DNA of 64,000 nt from Pseudoxanthomonas sp. NC8 (GTDB taxonomy: Bacteria; Pseudomonadota; Gammaproteobacteria; Xanthomonadales; Xanthomonadaceae). Positions 17,902-29,741 of the stretch are shown one piece after another. The notes beneath the pieces were generated by a model. The model did not search any database, was not told where the DNA came from, and saw only the letters and a program-made list of their open reading frames with translations. A program made the position numbers and the translations under genes. Location: contig CP060419.1 in assembly GCA_025232375.1 (NCBI GenBank), positions 3,223,001 through 3,287,000 on the forward strand, written 5' to 3'. How positions within the stretch are numbered: position 1 is the stretch's first letter; every line of letters begins with the position of its first letter.

Positions 17902-19129
17902 TCAGTCCGACTCCCACCACATCCAGAACGCATCCCACAGGCGCTTGAAGAAGCCGCCTTCCTCGACCGCGCTCACCGCCACCAGCGGCGCCTATGGGCG
18001 ACGACCTTGCCATCCAGGCTGACCTTGACCGTGCCGATCGCCTGCCCGGCCGTGATCGGCGCGACCAGCGACTTGGGCACTTCCATCGCCGGCTTCAGCT
18101 CGGCGTAGCGTCCGCGCGGCACGCTGACCAGCAGCGGCTGGGCCACGCCCAACTGCACCTGGTCGGCCTTGCCCTTCCATACCTTCAGCTGCGCCACCGC
18201 CTTGCCCGGCTCGTACAGCTTGTGGGTCTCGAAGAAGCGGAAGCCCCAGTTGAGCAGGGCCAGGCTGTCGTCGGCGCGCTGGCGCTCGGAGGTGGAGCCC
18301 ATCACCACCGCGATAAGGCGCTGGTCGCCGCGCTTGGCCGAGCTCATCAGGCAGTAGCCGGCGCCGGAATGGTGGCCGGTCTTGATCCCGTCCACGCTCG
18401 GGTCGCGCCACAGCAGCAGGTTGCGGTTGGGCTGGGTGATGCCGTTGACCGTGAATTCCTTGATGCTGTTGTAGGCGTACGCCTCCGGGTAGTCACGGAC
18501 GAAGGCGCGACCCAGCAGCGCTAAAGGTCGTGCGCGGTGCTGTAGTGCTCCGGCGCCGACAGGCCGTGGGCGTTGACGAAGTGGCTGTTCTTCATGCCGA
18601 TCTTCGCCGCGTAGCTGTTCATCAGGTCGGCGAATGCCTCCTGGGTGCCGGCGACGTGCTCGGCCAAGGCGATGGCCGCGTCGTTGCCCGACTGCACCGC
18701 CATGCCCTTTTCCATGTCCAGCAGCGGCGCGCGCTGGTTGACCGGGAAGCCACTGAAGCTGCCGTCGGTGCGGGCGCCGCCCTCGCGCCAGGCGCGCTCG
18801 GACATCAGCACCTGGTTATCCAGGGCTTGACCTTGCCGCTGGCGATCTCCGCGGCAATGACATAGGAGGTCATCACCTTGGTGATGCTGGCCGGTTCCAC
18901 CTGCACATCGGCGTTCTCGCCAGCCAGCACTGGCCGGTGGCGTAGTCCATCACCAGCCAGGCGCTGGACTGCGCGGGCCGGGGCGCATCGGGAATGGCGA
19001 CGGCGGCCGGGGTGGCGGCCGCGACCGGTTGCGGCGCGGGTGCGGGCGTCTGGGCGAAGACCAGGCCGATCGAGAACGTGCTGCTGTAAGGACGGTGCCG
19101 AACGCGCCGGCGGCAAAACGGAACTTCAT
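17902..19129 (-). CDS. dacC: D-alanyl-D-alanine carboxypeptidase (DacC/DacA, PBP5/6 type), several frame breaks
   Basis: Low-molecular-weight penicillin-binding protein that removes the terminal D-Ala of peptidoglycan stem peptides. Signature order: signal peptide from the ATG at 19129 (MKFRFAAGAFGTVLTAA), SxxK in EPASITKVMTSYV (about residue 83), SxN in QSGNDAAIALAEH (about 146), KTG in DGIKTGHHSGAGYCL (about 250), the C-terminal PBP5 domain (QVQLGVAQPLLVSVPRG), and an amphipathic membrane anchor FFKRLWDAFWMWWESD. Breaks occur near 19085, 18920, 18820, 18525 (CTTTAG insertion giving a stop) and 17995 (CATAGG). It follows rlpA on the same strand, the conserved mltB-rlpA-dac order. All catalytic motifs are present. 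Confidence 0.9.
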
Positions 19130-19250
19130 GCGGGTGGAGACTCCTGCATTGGCCGGCACGGTGGCCGGTGGGACTGACTGCTGTACCGCGCGGGCGCGGC
19201 ACCGGGATGGATGCGGGGAATTGTAAGCATGGCGCGCGCGTGGCGCCGGT

Positions 19251-20465
19251 TCATTCACGAACCAGTTGCGGTGTCCCGAAGCCGAGACCGGCGATCCGTC
19301 CGGCAAGTTCCGCCGTATCGGCCGCGCCGGGCACGACACGCAGGCGCCACAGCGTGCGGCCACCGGCCACCACGTCGTCCAGGCGCGCGCCGGGGATACC
19401 GGCGGCCAGCAGCCGGTCCAGCGCACGACGTGCATTGTCCAGGCTGGAGAAACTGGCCACCTGCAGTTCGGTGCCGCCGCGCACTGCGGCGGGCGGCATC
19501 GCGCCGACCGGGGCGTAGGCACCTGACTGCGCCGCCGATGGCATGGCCGCCGTCCGGACCGGCGCCGGCATCTGCGTTGCCGGTGCGGCGGCCGGTGTCA
19601 CCGGCAGGACCGCCACCGTCGCACTGGCAGCCGGACCGCTCGTGGATGGCAAGGCCTGGACCAGCTGGTCCATCCCGTGGCCGGCATGGCCGGGGCGGTG
19701 GTGGCTGGCGCACGGGTCGGCGCCGGTTCCGCCGGGCGCGCCCTCGCCGCCGCGCGGGGCGCGGGAACCTCGTCGCCCGGCTGCAGCGCGCGGACTTCGA
19801 CCCGGCCGGTGCCACGGGCCACGATCCCCAGCTTCACCGCCGCCGCGTAGCTCAGGTCGATCACCCGCCCGTCGTGGAACGGGCCGCGGTCGTTGACCCG
19901 CACCACCACCGATTCGCCGTTGTCCAGGTTGGTGACCCGGGCGAAGCTCGGCAGCGGCAGGGTCTTGTGCGCGGCGCTGAAGGCGTACATGTCGTACACC
20001 TCCTTGGTTGGATGTGCGGCGGCCATGGAACTTGGCGCCGTAGTAGGACGCCGTGCCCGTCTCGGCGTAGCCCTTCGGCCGCTCCATCACGTAGTACGTC
20101 TTGCCCAGCACCGTGTACGGCGAGCGGTTGCCCAGCGCCGAGCGCGGCAGGTCGGCGACCTGCGGCTCGGGAATGCAGGCCACGTTCGGCACGTAATCCG
20201 GCGTGGTGTCGCTGACCCCGGGCTTGTACAGGCCGCCGGCGGTGTAGTTGCCGCGGGTCGAGGGATCTTCCTGCGCCGCCGCGTACGGCGAGGTGCCGGT
20301 GCAACCGGATGCCGACGCAGCCACTTCCGCTTTCGTTCCCGCGACCGCCTTGCCCGCGCCGGCTGCGGTATCCGGCTTCTTCGGCGCGCTGCCGCATGCC
20401 GCCAGCGCCAGCATCGCCAGGATCACCAGCGCGCGCGCCAGCCCCGGTGCCGGCCCGGTGCTCAT
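19251..20465 (-). CDS. rlpA: septal ring lytic transglycosylase lipoprotein RlpA (frame broken twice)
   Basis: Outer-membrane lipoprotein that cleaves denuded glycan strands at the septum. The lipobox is LAMLALAAC (acylated Cys24). The double-psi beta-barrel domain begins with TGTASYYGAKFHGRRTSN and continues VYDMYAFSAAHKTLPLPSFA, VVRVNDRGPFHDGRVIDLS (catalytic Asp in NDRGPF). After an Ala/Pro-rich linker, the C-terminal SPOR domain (ELQVASFSSLDNARRALDRL) binds denuded peptidoglycan. Breaks lie near 20025 and 19690. The ATG at 20465 overlaps the mltB stop as ATGA. The SPOR domain and order after mltB match RlpA of Pseudomonas and Xanthomonas. Confidence 0.9.
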   Translation of the reverse strand: MSTGPAPGLARALVILAMLALAACGSAPKKPDTAAGAGKAVAGTKAEVAASASGCTGTSPYAAAQEDPSTRGNYTAGGLYKPGVSDTTPDYVPNVACIPEPQVADLPRSALGNRSPYTVLGKTYYVMERPKGYAETGTASYYGAKFHGRRTSNQGGVRHVRLQRRAQDPAAAELRPGHQPGQRRIGGGAGQRPRPVPRRAGDRPELRGGGEAGDRGPWHRPGRSPRAAAGRRGSRAPRGGEGAPGGTGADPCASHHRPGHAGHGMDQLVQALPSTSGPAASATVAVLPVTPAAAPATQMPAPVRTAAMPSAAQSGAYAPVGAMPPAAVRGGTELQVASFSSLDNARRALDRLLAAGIPGARLDDVVAGGRTLWRLRVVPGAADTAELAGRIAGLGFGTPQLVRE

Positions 20466-21581
20466 GCCGGCGGGATCTCGCGCCCGGCGATCGCCTGCGA
20501 CAGCTGGTACACCGCCATCGCGTACATCTTGGAGATGTTGTAGCGGGTGATCGCGTAGTAGTTCTGGAAACCGAGCCAGTACTGCGGCCCGGTGCTGCCT
20601 TCCAGCGACACCGGCGTGGCCGTGCTGGCGGCCGGAACCGGCTGCTGCGGCGCGTAACCGCGCGCGGACAGGTCGGCGAGGGTGTGGTTCGGCGTCCAGT
20701 CTTCCGGATTGAACGGCTCGCGCCCCGGCGCCAGCGTGGCCGGCACCGCAACCGGGGCGTTGGCCACCCAGCCGCCCTTCTTCACGAAATAGTTGGCGAC
20801 CGAGGCGAACACGTCGTCGAGGCTGTTGAACAGGTCGCGGCGACCGTCGCCGTTGCCGTCCACGGCGAACTGCCGGTAGCTCGACGGCATGAACTGGCCC
20901 ATGCCCATCGCCCCGGCATAGCTGCCCCTGAGCGCGGTGATGTCCAGCTTCTCCTCCTTGCCCAGCGCGAACAGCTGCGCCAGTTCGTCGCGGAAGAACA
21001 GCTCGCGGCGCACCTCGCGCTCGAGCCTCAGCCGGGTCGCCGCTGCGCGGATAGCGGAACGCCAGCGTGTACAGCGCGTCGAGCACCGAGTACCTGCCGG
21101 TGTTGCCGCCATAGCTGGTCTCCACGCCGATGATCGCCACCACCAGCTCGGCCGGCACGCCGGTGCGCGCCTGCACCGCGTCGAGCGACTGGCGGTGTTC
21201 GGTAAGGAAGGCGCGACCGCCGTCGATCCGCGCCTGGGTGATGAACATCGGCCGGTATTCATGCCACGGCTTGACCCGCTCGGCCGGTCGCGACATCGCG
21301 GTGACCACGCTGTCGAGGAAGTTCGCCCTGGCCAGCGTGGCCTCGATCTCGGCGGCGGGAATGTCGAAACGCGCGGAGGTGTCGCGGACGAAGTTGGCGC
21401 GGGCGGTCTCGAACGGTACCGGGGTCAGGTCCACCGCCGGCGCCGCGGCCTTCTCGGGAACCGCTTCGGCCGGCGTGGCCGGAGCCGGCCTGGTGGCGGG
21501 TGGCGGAGCCACCTTGGCCTCCTCCGGCACGCAGCCGAGGAGGACGAGGGCGAGCAGACCTGTCAGCGCGGGCTTCGTCAT
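20462..21581 (-). CDS. mltB: lytic murein transglycosylase B, lipoprotein (one frameshift)
   Basis: Family GH103 membrane-bound lytic transglycosylase, cleaving MurNAc-GlcNAc bonds with 1,6-anhydro product. The start MTKPALTGLLALVLLGC at 21581 gives a lipobox with Cys17. The catalytic Glu is in AIIGVETSYGGNTGRYSV (about residue 154), and the second signature is GAMGMGQFMPSSYRQFAVDG. An Ala/Pro linker of about 35 residues separates the lipobox from the catalytic domain. One break near 21045 separates RYPRSGDPA from LEREVRRELFF. The stop overlaps the rlpA start. It is part of the mre-mrd-rod-mlt-rlp run and likely helps elongation or septal turnover. Confidence 0.92.
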
Positions 21582-21646
21582 CGGCGGCAGAGTAGCATCG
21601 CGTGCAAACACGCGGAACCGTCGGTTTTCCGTATTCAGCGCATGCC

Positions 21647-22770
21647 TCAACGGTAGCCGTGCACCGGCCGGTGCGTGCGCACCGCCATCACTAAGGCCAG
21701 GCCTGCGAGCAGCGAGACCGCCGACGTGCCGCCGTAGCTGAGCAGCGGCATCGGCACGCCCACCACCGGCAACAGGCCGGAGACCATGCCGCCGTTGACC
21801 AGCACGTAGACGAAGAACGCCAAGGCCCAGCGAACCGGCGAGCAGGCGCGAGTAGGTGTCGCGCGCCTGCATCGCGATCCACAGGCAGCGGCCGACCACG
21901 AACAGGTACAGCGCCAGCACCGTGGCCACGCCCAGCCAGCCCAGCTCCTCGCTGAGCACGGCGAAGATGAAATCGGTGGTCTGTTCGGGGATGAAGTTCA
22001 GGTGCGACTGGCTGCCCTCGCCCCAGCCCTTGCCGGTGAGCCCGCCGGAGCCGATCGCGATCTTGGACTGGATGATGTTCCAGCCGGTGCCGAGCGGGTC
22101 GCGCTCCGGATCGAGGAAGGTGAGGATGCGGTCCTTCTGGTAGGGACGCAGCAGCCAGATCCACGCCACCGGCGCGATCGAGGCCACGCCGCCGACCGCC
22201 ACGCCCACCCACCACCACGGCAGCCCGGCCAGCAGCAGGGCGAACGCGCCGCTGGCGGCGATCAGCATCCCCGTGCCGAAGTCCGGCTGCTTGAGGATGA
22301 GCGCGGTCGGGATGCCGATCAGCACGGCGGCCACCAGCACCGTGTCGATGCGCGGCGGCAACGGGCGCCGGTGCAGGTACCAGGCGACCATCATCGGCAG
22401 GGTGATCTTCAGCAGCTCCGACGGCTGCAGGTAGAACAGCCCCAGGTTGAGCCAGTGCCGCCCGTGCTTGCCGGTACCGAACACCAGCACCGCCACCAGC
22501 GGCAGCATGGACAGCGCGTACACGATCGGCGATAAGGCGCGCAGGCGGATCACCGACACGCGCGAGAGCGCCCACATCGCCAGCAGGCCGATCGCGAAAC
22601 GGGCACCCTGCGCCTTGACCAGCGCCGGCCCGGCACTGGCACCACCGGCGCTGTACAGCACCGCCAGGCCGAACCCCATCAGCGCCACCAGCGCCGCCAG
22701 CAACGGCCCGTCCAGGGGTGCGCGTGACGCGACCGGCCATGTCCCGCAGCCAGCGCAGGAAATCCCTCAT
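21647..22770 (-). CDS. rodA: peptidoglycan glycosyltransferase RodA (two frame breaks)
   Basis: SEDS-family polymerase that makes glycan strands with PBP2 during elongation. The start [15 protein letters not shown] at 22770 lies 14 bases after mrdA. About ten transmembrane helices can be followed. Conserved loop residues include [36 protein letters not shown] and [19 protein letters not shown]. Breaks lie near 22712 and 21826; beyond the second the protein ends [14 protein letters not shown] and the stop at 21647. The TTA-GTG codons near 21690 come from a CTAAGG lesion. The frame after the first break reads through without a stop into mltB, an artefact of the second indel. Confidence 0.92.
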
Positions 22771-22784
22771 CGCCGCCCCCGTCC

Positions 22785-24939
22785 TCAACCTCGGCCGGCG
22801 GCGCCCGGACCGATGCGGGCGGTGCCGCGCCGGCCGGGTCCGCCGGCGCGGCGGCGTCCACCGGCGTTGCAAGGTGGCTGCGGCCCCAGCTGCCGAAGCT
22901 GTTGGCGCCGGGATTGCGGTCCGCCGCCAATGCCGTCGCACGCACTGGCGCAGGCGCTGCGGCCGCCACGGGTGCCGATGGCGGGGCAGCGGCGGCATCC
23001 GCCGGTACGGGGGGGGCCACGCCGGCGCAGGCCGCGTCACCGGCGACGCACGCGGCCGTCGTGGCCGGCGGCGGTGCGTCGATCGGCGCGAGACCGGCCG
23101 GCAGCTTGCCCAGCAGCCAGGCGTCGAAAATCGCCCTGGCGATCGGCGCGGCGGTGCTGCCGCCGTAGCCACCGCCTTCCACGCGATCGCCACCGCGATC
23201 TGCGGGTCCTCGGCCGGCGCGTAGCCGACGAACAGCGCACGGTGGCGCAGGTGCATCGGCAGGCTGCGCGGGTTGACCGCGGCGGTGCCGCGGCGGCTCA
23301 CCACCTGCGCGGTGCCGGTCTTGCCGGCGATGTGGTACGGGATGCCCACGCCGATCGGTCGCGCCGTGCCGCCGGGCCCGTGCACGGTCATCACCATGCC
23401 CTCGCGCACCACCTGCAGGTTGCCCGGGTTCTCGCTGATCGGGCGCGGCGACGGTTGCGGCAGCGGCGCCCATGGCGCGTCGAAACGCTCGCGACGCGCG
23501 TCGACCAGGTGCGGCTCGCGCAGGCGGCCGTCGTCGGCCAGCGCACCGGTGCCGCGCACCAGCTGCAGCGGCGTCACCTTCCAGTCGCCCTGGCCGATGG
23601 CGATGTTGACCGTGTCGCCGGGATACCAGCGTTCCTTGCGGTTCTTCATCTTCCATGCGGGGTTGGGCAGGATGCCGGTGTTCTCGCCGGACAGGTCGAT
23701 CCCGCTGGGCTGGCCGAAGCCGTAGCGCGACAGGTACTGCTCGACCTTGCCGATGCCCATGTCCAGGGCCAGCCTGTAGTAGTACGTGTTGACCGAATCG
23801 GCGATCGACTTGCGCGCATCGGTCCAGCCGTGGCCGCCGCGGTGCGAGTCGCCCCAGCCGCGGCTGGTGCCGGGCAGGTAGAACATGCCGGTCGACAGGG
23901 TCCTGTCTTCGGGGCGGCGCGTGCCGCTGTCCCGGGCCGGTAAGGTAGGAACGGCTTGAGCGTGGAGCCGGGCGCCACGCCGCCGAGCACGGCGCGGTTG
24001 AACTGCGGGCGCGAGGGATTGTCGGTCAGCGCGCGGTAGTCGGCGTGGGAGATGCCGTTGACGAACAGGTTCGCGTCAAAGCTCGGCAGGCTGACCAGCG
24101 CCAGGATCTCGCCGGTGCGCGGGTCCATCGCCACCGCGGTGCCTTCCAGTTCGCCGAACGCGGCCACGATCGCGCGCTGCAGCTCGGCGTCGATCGACAG
24201 GCGCAGGTCGGCGCCCGGACGCGCCGGCACCCGCCCGACCGTGCGCAGCGCGCGTCCCTGCACGTTGGTTTCGATCTGCTCGTAGCCGACCTTGGCCGCG
24301 CAGCATCTCCTCGTACGCGCGCTCGATGCCGGTCTTGCCGATGTGGCTCAGCGCCGCGCCACCCTCGCCCAGCTTCTCCAGGTCGTTCTCGTCGACCCGG
24401 CCGACATAGCCGATCACGTGCGCGAACAGGTCGCCATAGGGATAGTGCCGGGTCAGGTACGGCTGCAGTTCCACCCCGGGAAACGCCAGCGGTTGACCGC
24501 GAAGGCCGCCATCTCCTCGTCGCTCAGGCGCAGCTTCAGGGTCACCGGCAGGAAGCCGCGGCCGGCCTTGCGCTCGCGCTTGAAGTGGGCGATCTCGTCT
24601 TCGCCGAGGTTGACCACCTTGCCCAGCTCCGCCAGCAGCCGGTCCAGGTCGCCGGCCTTGTCGGGCGTCACGTCGAGGCGGAACGCCGGCAGGTTCTCGG
24701 CCAGCAGCCGGCCCTCGCGGTCGTAGATCATCCCCCGCGCCGGCACCACCGGCCGCGGCCGGATCCGGTTGGCTTCCGAACGGGTCGCGTAGTCGGCGTG
24801 CTGGACCACCTGCAGGCGGAAATACCATAAGACCCAGGCCGAGCAGCGCCAGCGCCACCACCATAAAACCGAGCACCGCGCGGCGGCGGAACTGCTCGAC
24901 TTCCGCGTGCGGGTTCTTGACCGGGCGACGGCTGCTCAC
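22785..24939 (-). CDS. mrdA: penicillin-binding protein 2 (elongasome transpeptidase), several frame breaks
   Basis: Class B PBP that cross-links lateral-wall peptidoglycan with RodA. One N-terminal membrane helix (AVLGFMVVALALLGLGL) is followed by the pedestal domain (GMIYDREGRLLAENLPAFRL) and the transpeptidase domain. SxxK is in APGSTLKPFL (Ser about residue 325), SxN in SIADSVNTYYYRL (about 382) and KTG in IAGKTGTAQVVS (about 540). Breaks occur near 24830, 24480, 24300, 23945, 23170 and close to the end. Beyond the catalytic domain lies an Ala/Pro-rich tail of about 100 residues absent from E. coli PBP2. The start is a GTG at 24939, 12 bases after mreD. The stop at 22785 requires one more indel and is the least certain part. 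Confidence 0.9.
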
Positions 24940-24951
24940 GGTGCGCCGGCC

Positions 24952-25435
24952 TCAGTCGCCACGCCGGCCCAGGCGCAGCGCATCCAGCAGCAGGAACAGC
25001 GGTGGCCACAGCAGCGCGCCCGGCAGCGGCGCCCACCAGTAGTTCCACGGCAGGGTCGGCTGGCCGAGCGCGAGGTGGATCGCCGCGGCGACGATGCGGT
25101 CGTTGAGCAGCAGTGCACCGATCGCCAGCGCCTGCTGCGACAGCGGGAAGAAGCGCAGCCGCGCGCGGAAGCGCTGCAGGATGAAAGCCATGATCATAAG
25201 GCGCAGCGCCTGCTCGCCGAGCAGTCCGTCGTAGACGATGTCCGCGGTAAGGCCGAGGCCGAACGCCAGTCTAGCCGGCGCGCGACGGCGCTTCGATCAC
25301 CCAGTAGGCTAGGATAAGGGCAAGCCAGTAGGGACGCAGCGGCTGCAGCGTTTCCGACAACGGCAGCAAGCCCAGCAGCAGGGGTAGGAACAGGCTGGTC
25401 GGCAGGATCCAGCCGCCGTCGCGCAGGCGGCTCAT
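24952..25435 (-). CDS. mreD: rod shape-determining protein MreD (one frameshift)
   Basis: Integral membrane component of the elongasome, about 160 residues with five or six hydrophobic helices. The N-terminal part (MSRLRDGGWILPTSLFLPLL through AYWVIEAPSRAG) starts at 25435 and overlaps the mreC stop as ATGA. A break near 25272, with a spurious TAG, leads to LAFGLGLTADIVYDGLLGEQ, the most conserved MreD block, then PWNYWWAPLPGALLWPPLFL and the TGA at 24952. It lies between mreC and mrdA in the invariant mreBCD order, which makes the assignment secure despite low sequence conservation. Confidence 0.88.
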
Positions 25436-26567
25436 CGCGGTGCCTCCGCCGGCGGGGTGGCCGGTTGGGTGGCCTGCGGCGTGGCCGGTTGCGTAGCCGG
25501 CGGCATGGCCGGCGGCGCCGATGCGGGCGCGGCGGCGCGACGATCGACGACGGGCGTGGCCGGCCGCGACACCGCCGGGGCCGTGGTGGCCGGCACGGTG
25601 CTGGCCGGTGCGCCGCCGACGCTGGCCGCCGCGCGTTCGCCCGCCACGCCCTTCGCCGGTCCGGCCGCGGACGGCGACGTGGTCGGCGCGGCCGGATCGA
25701 GCGGCGCCGCGGGCCGGGACAGTGGCGCCGGGCCGGCCCGCAACAGCAGCACATCGCGCCCGCGGTCCAGTTGCGCAGCCGGGGCCAGTTCGCCGACCAG
25801 GAAAGGCCCGGCTTTCGTCCGGACGCAGCGCGGTGATCTTCGCCACCGGGAAACCCGGCGGAAAGCGTCCACCCAGGCCGGACGTGACCAGCACGTCGCC
25901 GACCTGCACGTCGCGGTTCAGTGGCACGTCGCGCAATTCGAGCCGGTCACCGCCGCCGTAGGCGATCAGGCGCACGCCATTGCGCGCGATCATCACCGGC
26001 ACCGCATGGTCCGGATCGGTCAGCAGCAGCACGGTGGACTGCGTCGGGGTGACCTCGACCACCTGGCCGAGCAGGCCGCCGGCATCGATCACCGCCTTGG
26101 CCCTCGCGCACGCCTGGCGGCTGCCCGCCGCCAGCATCAGTCGCTGCCGCGACGGCTCCAGGTCGATGTCCAGGATCGGCGCCAGCTGCACGTCCAGGCC
26201 ACCGCGCTCGGCCACGCCGAGCAGGCCGCGCAGCTGGGCGTTGTCGATGGCGGCGTTGCGCAGCCGGGTCAGGCGCGCGTTGGCCAGCAGCAGCTCGTTG
26301 CGCAGCTGCCGGTTCTCTTCCAGCAGCGCGCCGCGTGCGGCCGGTAGGCCGTCCTTCAGTCCGGTACCGACCCGGTAAGGCAACCCGGCCATCGCCCAGA
26401 CCGGCTGTGCAAGCAGGTCGGCTCGGCGCGCAGCTGGCGCAGCCAGCCGCCGCGCTGGTCGAGCACCAGCAGGGTGATGGCCAGCGCCAGTAGGCCAGCA
26501 GCCGCAACGTCCCGGCGGTGTCACCGGGGCGGGCGGCGGCGGCGGCAGGTCCGGGATAGGACGACAC
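25432..26567 (-). CDS. mreC: rod shape-determining protein MreC (frame broken)
   Basis: Periplasmic scaffold linking MreB filaments to PBP2/RodA. The GTG at 26567 gives MSSYPGPAAAAA, then a single membrane helix (AGTLRLLAYLALAITLLVL across a break near 26485) and a coiled coil (ALLEENRQLRNELLLANARL). Two beta domains include VEVTPTQSTVLLLTDPDHAV and VGDVLVTSGLGGRFPPGFPV. Breaks are near 26485, 26420 and 25810. The C-terminal tail of about 110 residues is very rich in Pro, Ala and Thr with loose repeats (QPATPQATQPATPP). The stop overlaps the mreD start. It lies 100 bases after mreB. Confidence 0.9.
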
Positions 26568-26667
26568 GGAAGGCGTTGGGCGGTCGCGGCGACGGGAGGC
26601 AAGTATGGCGGCGGACGCGGGGCCCGTGGCGGGCACATCCGTCGCGACCGGCCCGGGCAGGCCGGAC

Positions 26668-28057
<1,390 letters not shown>

Positions 28058-28990
28058 ATGTCCACCCTGATCTGTGGTTCCCTTGCCTACGACACCATCA
28101 TGGTGTTCCCGGACCAGTTCAAGAACCACATCCTGCCGGACAAGGTCCACATCCTGAACGTGTCGTTCCTGGTGCCGAGGATGCGCCGCGAGTTCGGCGG
28201 CTGCGCCGGCAACATCGCCTACAACCTGCACCTGCTGGGCGGAAACCCCGTCCCGATGGGCACGGTCGGCTCGGATTTCGGGCCGTACCGCGAGCATTTC
28301 CAGGCTCTGGGCATCGACCTGTCGCAGGTGAAGGTGATCGAGGAGCTGTTCACCCCGCAGGCCTTCATCACTACCGACCACGACAACAACCAGATCACCG
28401 CCTTCCACCCCGGCGCGATGATGCGGTCCTACGAAAACCACGTGAAGGACGTGCCCGGTGTCACCCCAGCCTTGGTCGGGCCGGACGGCCGCGAGGGCAT
28501 GCTGCAGAACGCGACCGAGTTGGGAGATGGGCGTGCCGTTCATCTTCGACCCCGGCCAAGCGATGCCGCTGTTCAACGGTAGGAACTGCGCCGGTTCATC
28601 GAGCAGGCCGACTACGTGGTCGTCAACGACTACGAATCCAACCTGCTGCAGGAGCGCACCGGCTGGAGCGACCGCGAGATCGTCGCGCAGGTGAAGGCCT
28701 ACATCACCACCCGGGGCCCGCGCGGCGCGCTGGTCCACACCCCGGACAAGACCTACGACGTGCCGCCGGCGCACGAGCGCCGCGTGGTCGACCCGACCGG
28801 CTGCGGCGACGCGTTCCGCGCCGGCCTGATCTTCGGCATCGACAAGGGCTACGACTGGCTGACCATCGGCCGCATGGGCAACCTGATGGGCGCGCTGAAG
28901 GTCGAGCACCCGGGCACGCAGAACCAGCGCTTCGACTTCGCCGGGTTCAACGAGCAGTTCAAGCAGCAGTTCGGCTACTCGCTGGGCTGA
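28058..28990 (+). CDS. PfkB-family carbohydrate/adenosine kinase (two frame breaks)
   Basis: Ribokinase-fold kinase of about 310 residues. Start MSTLICGSLAYDTIMVFPDQ, with the substrate-side GGCAGNIAYNLHLLGGNP motif at about residues 47-64. The C-terminal PfkB signature DPTGCGDAFRAGLIFG supplies the anion hole and catalytic Asp (about 254). The central region is split by indels near 28518 (before EMGVPFIFDPGQAMP) and 28580 (GGCGAGG read as GGTAGG before RRFIEQADYVVVNDYE). Orthologues in Xanthomonadaceae are annotated as adenosine kinase or generic carbohydrate kinase; substrate cannot be fixed from motifs. It is a single gene, divergent from mreB and followed by hairpins. Confidence 0.85.
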
Positions 28991-28991
28991 G

Positions 28992-29094
28992 GGCGCCCGG
29001 GGGCGCCAATCCCGGGGAGCGGGCTGCCGCGGCCCACGACCGGACAGCAGGCGTGGCGGGTAAGGCCGGGTTCCATCGCGGGGGCGACCCGGCC
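28992..29094 (+). terminator. hairpins downstream of the PfkB kinase gene
   Basis: Two inverted repeats follow the stop codon: GGCGCCC/GGGCGCC at 28992-29007 with a 2-base loop, and GGCCGGGT/ACCCGGCC at 29064-29094 with a 15-base loop followed by CGTTCTTG. The second is the more terminator-like because of the T-containing tail. Neither has a strong U-tract. Confidence 0.4.
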
Positions 29095-29151
29095 CGTTCT
29101 TGACGGACCCGAACCCGGGGGCCAGCATCGGCCCACCTGACGGGGACACCC

Positions 29152-29433
29152 ATGCACGCGCACCGCATTGCCGCCGCAAGCCTGCTGCTGCTCCTGCCAC
29201 TGGCGACGGCCGCCCTGGCCGACCAGAAGATCAAGACCAAATCCAACATCAAGAACGACCGCGTCGCCAGCAGCTGTGGCCAGGGCTGCGCCGAAGCCGG
29301 CCGGCAATGGGCGGCGGAAAACCGCATTGCAGACGCACAGGCCTGCGACTCGCCCTCGCCGGAGTTCACCGCCGGATGCCAGGCCTACCTGAAGGAACGG
29401 CAGGCGACGCCGAAGGCAAGCACCTCGGGCTGA
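29152..29433 (+). CDS. small exported protein with four cysteines
   Basis: A 93-residue protein with a clear signal peptide (IAAASLLLLLPLATAALA, cleavage about residue 23). The mature part is about 70 residues starting DQKIKTKSNIKNDR, with four cysteines (SSCGQGCAEAG, QACDSPSPEF, AGCQAYL) that could form two disulfides. The frame is intact. It resembles small 'kazal-like' or uncharacterised periplasmic proteins only by size and Cys pattern; no family is assigned. It stands between the PfkB gene and a small membrane-protein gene on the opposite strand. Confidence 0.6.
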   Translation: MHAHRIAAASLLLLLPLATAALADQKIKTKSNIKNDRVASSCGQGCAEAGRQWAAENRIADAQACDSPSPEFTAGCQAYLKERQATPKASTSG

Positions 29434-29476
29434 CCGGCCGCCCAGCCGGACAGGCGGTGCCGCGTGCCGGCGTGGC

Positions 29477-29716
29477 CTATTCCGCGTATTCCCCGGCAGT
29501 CCGCGCGAGCCATTCGGGCAGGTCACGGCGCCGCACGCCCTCGCGCCGCGCACGCGCCAGTTGGCCGAGCATCCATGCCCGCTTGCGTTCGTCCTGCCCG
29601 GCCAGCGACAAGGCCAGGTCGCGATCCATCCAGCGGCGGAACAGCACGAACAGAACAACGTGCAGGGCGATGGCCAGCGCGCTGACCACCGCGACGATAA
29701 GGTAATCGAAATTCAC
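29477..29716 (-). CDS. small single-pass membrane protein
   Basis: A 79-residue protein: an N-terminal transmembrane helix (YLIVAVVSALAIALHVVLFV, residues 5-24) followed by a charged cytoplasmic helix (MDRDLALSLAGQDERKRAWM, then LGQLARARREGVRRRDLPEW). The frame is intact and the start MNFDYLIVAV is natural. It follows the lipoprotein gene that ends at 29742 on the same strand, 25 bases away, so the two may be cotranscribed. I do not recognise the family. Confidence 0.6.
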   Translation of the reverse strand: MNFDYLIVAVVSALAIALHVVLFVLFRRWMDRDLALSLAGQDERKRAWMLGQLARARREGVRRRDLPEWLARTAGEYAE

Positions 29717-29741
29717 GCCGCCGCCTTCAATGCCGGGGCGA

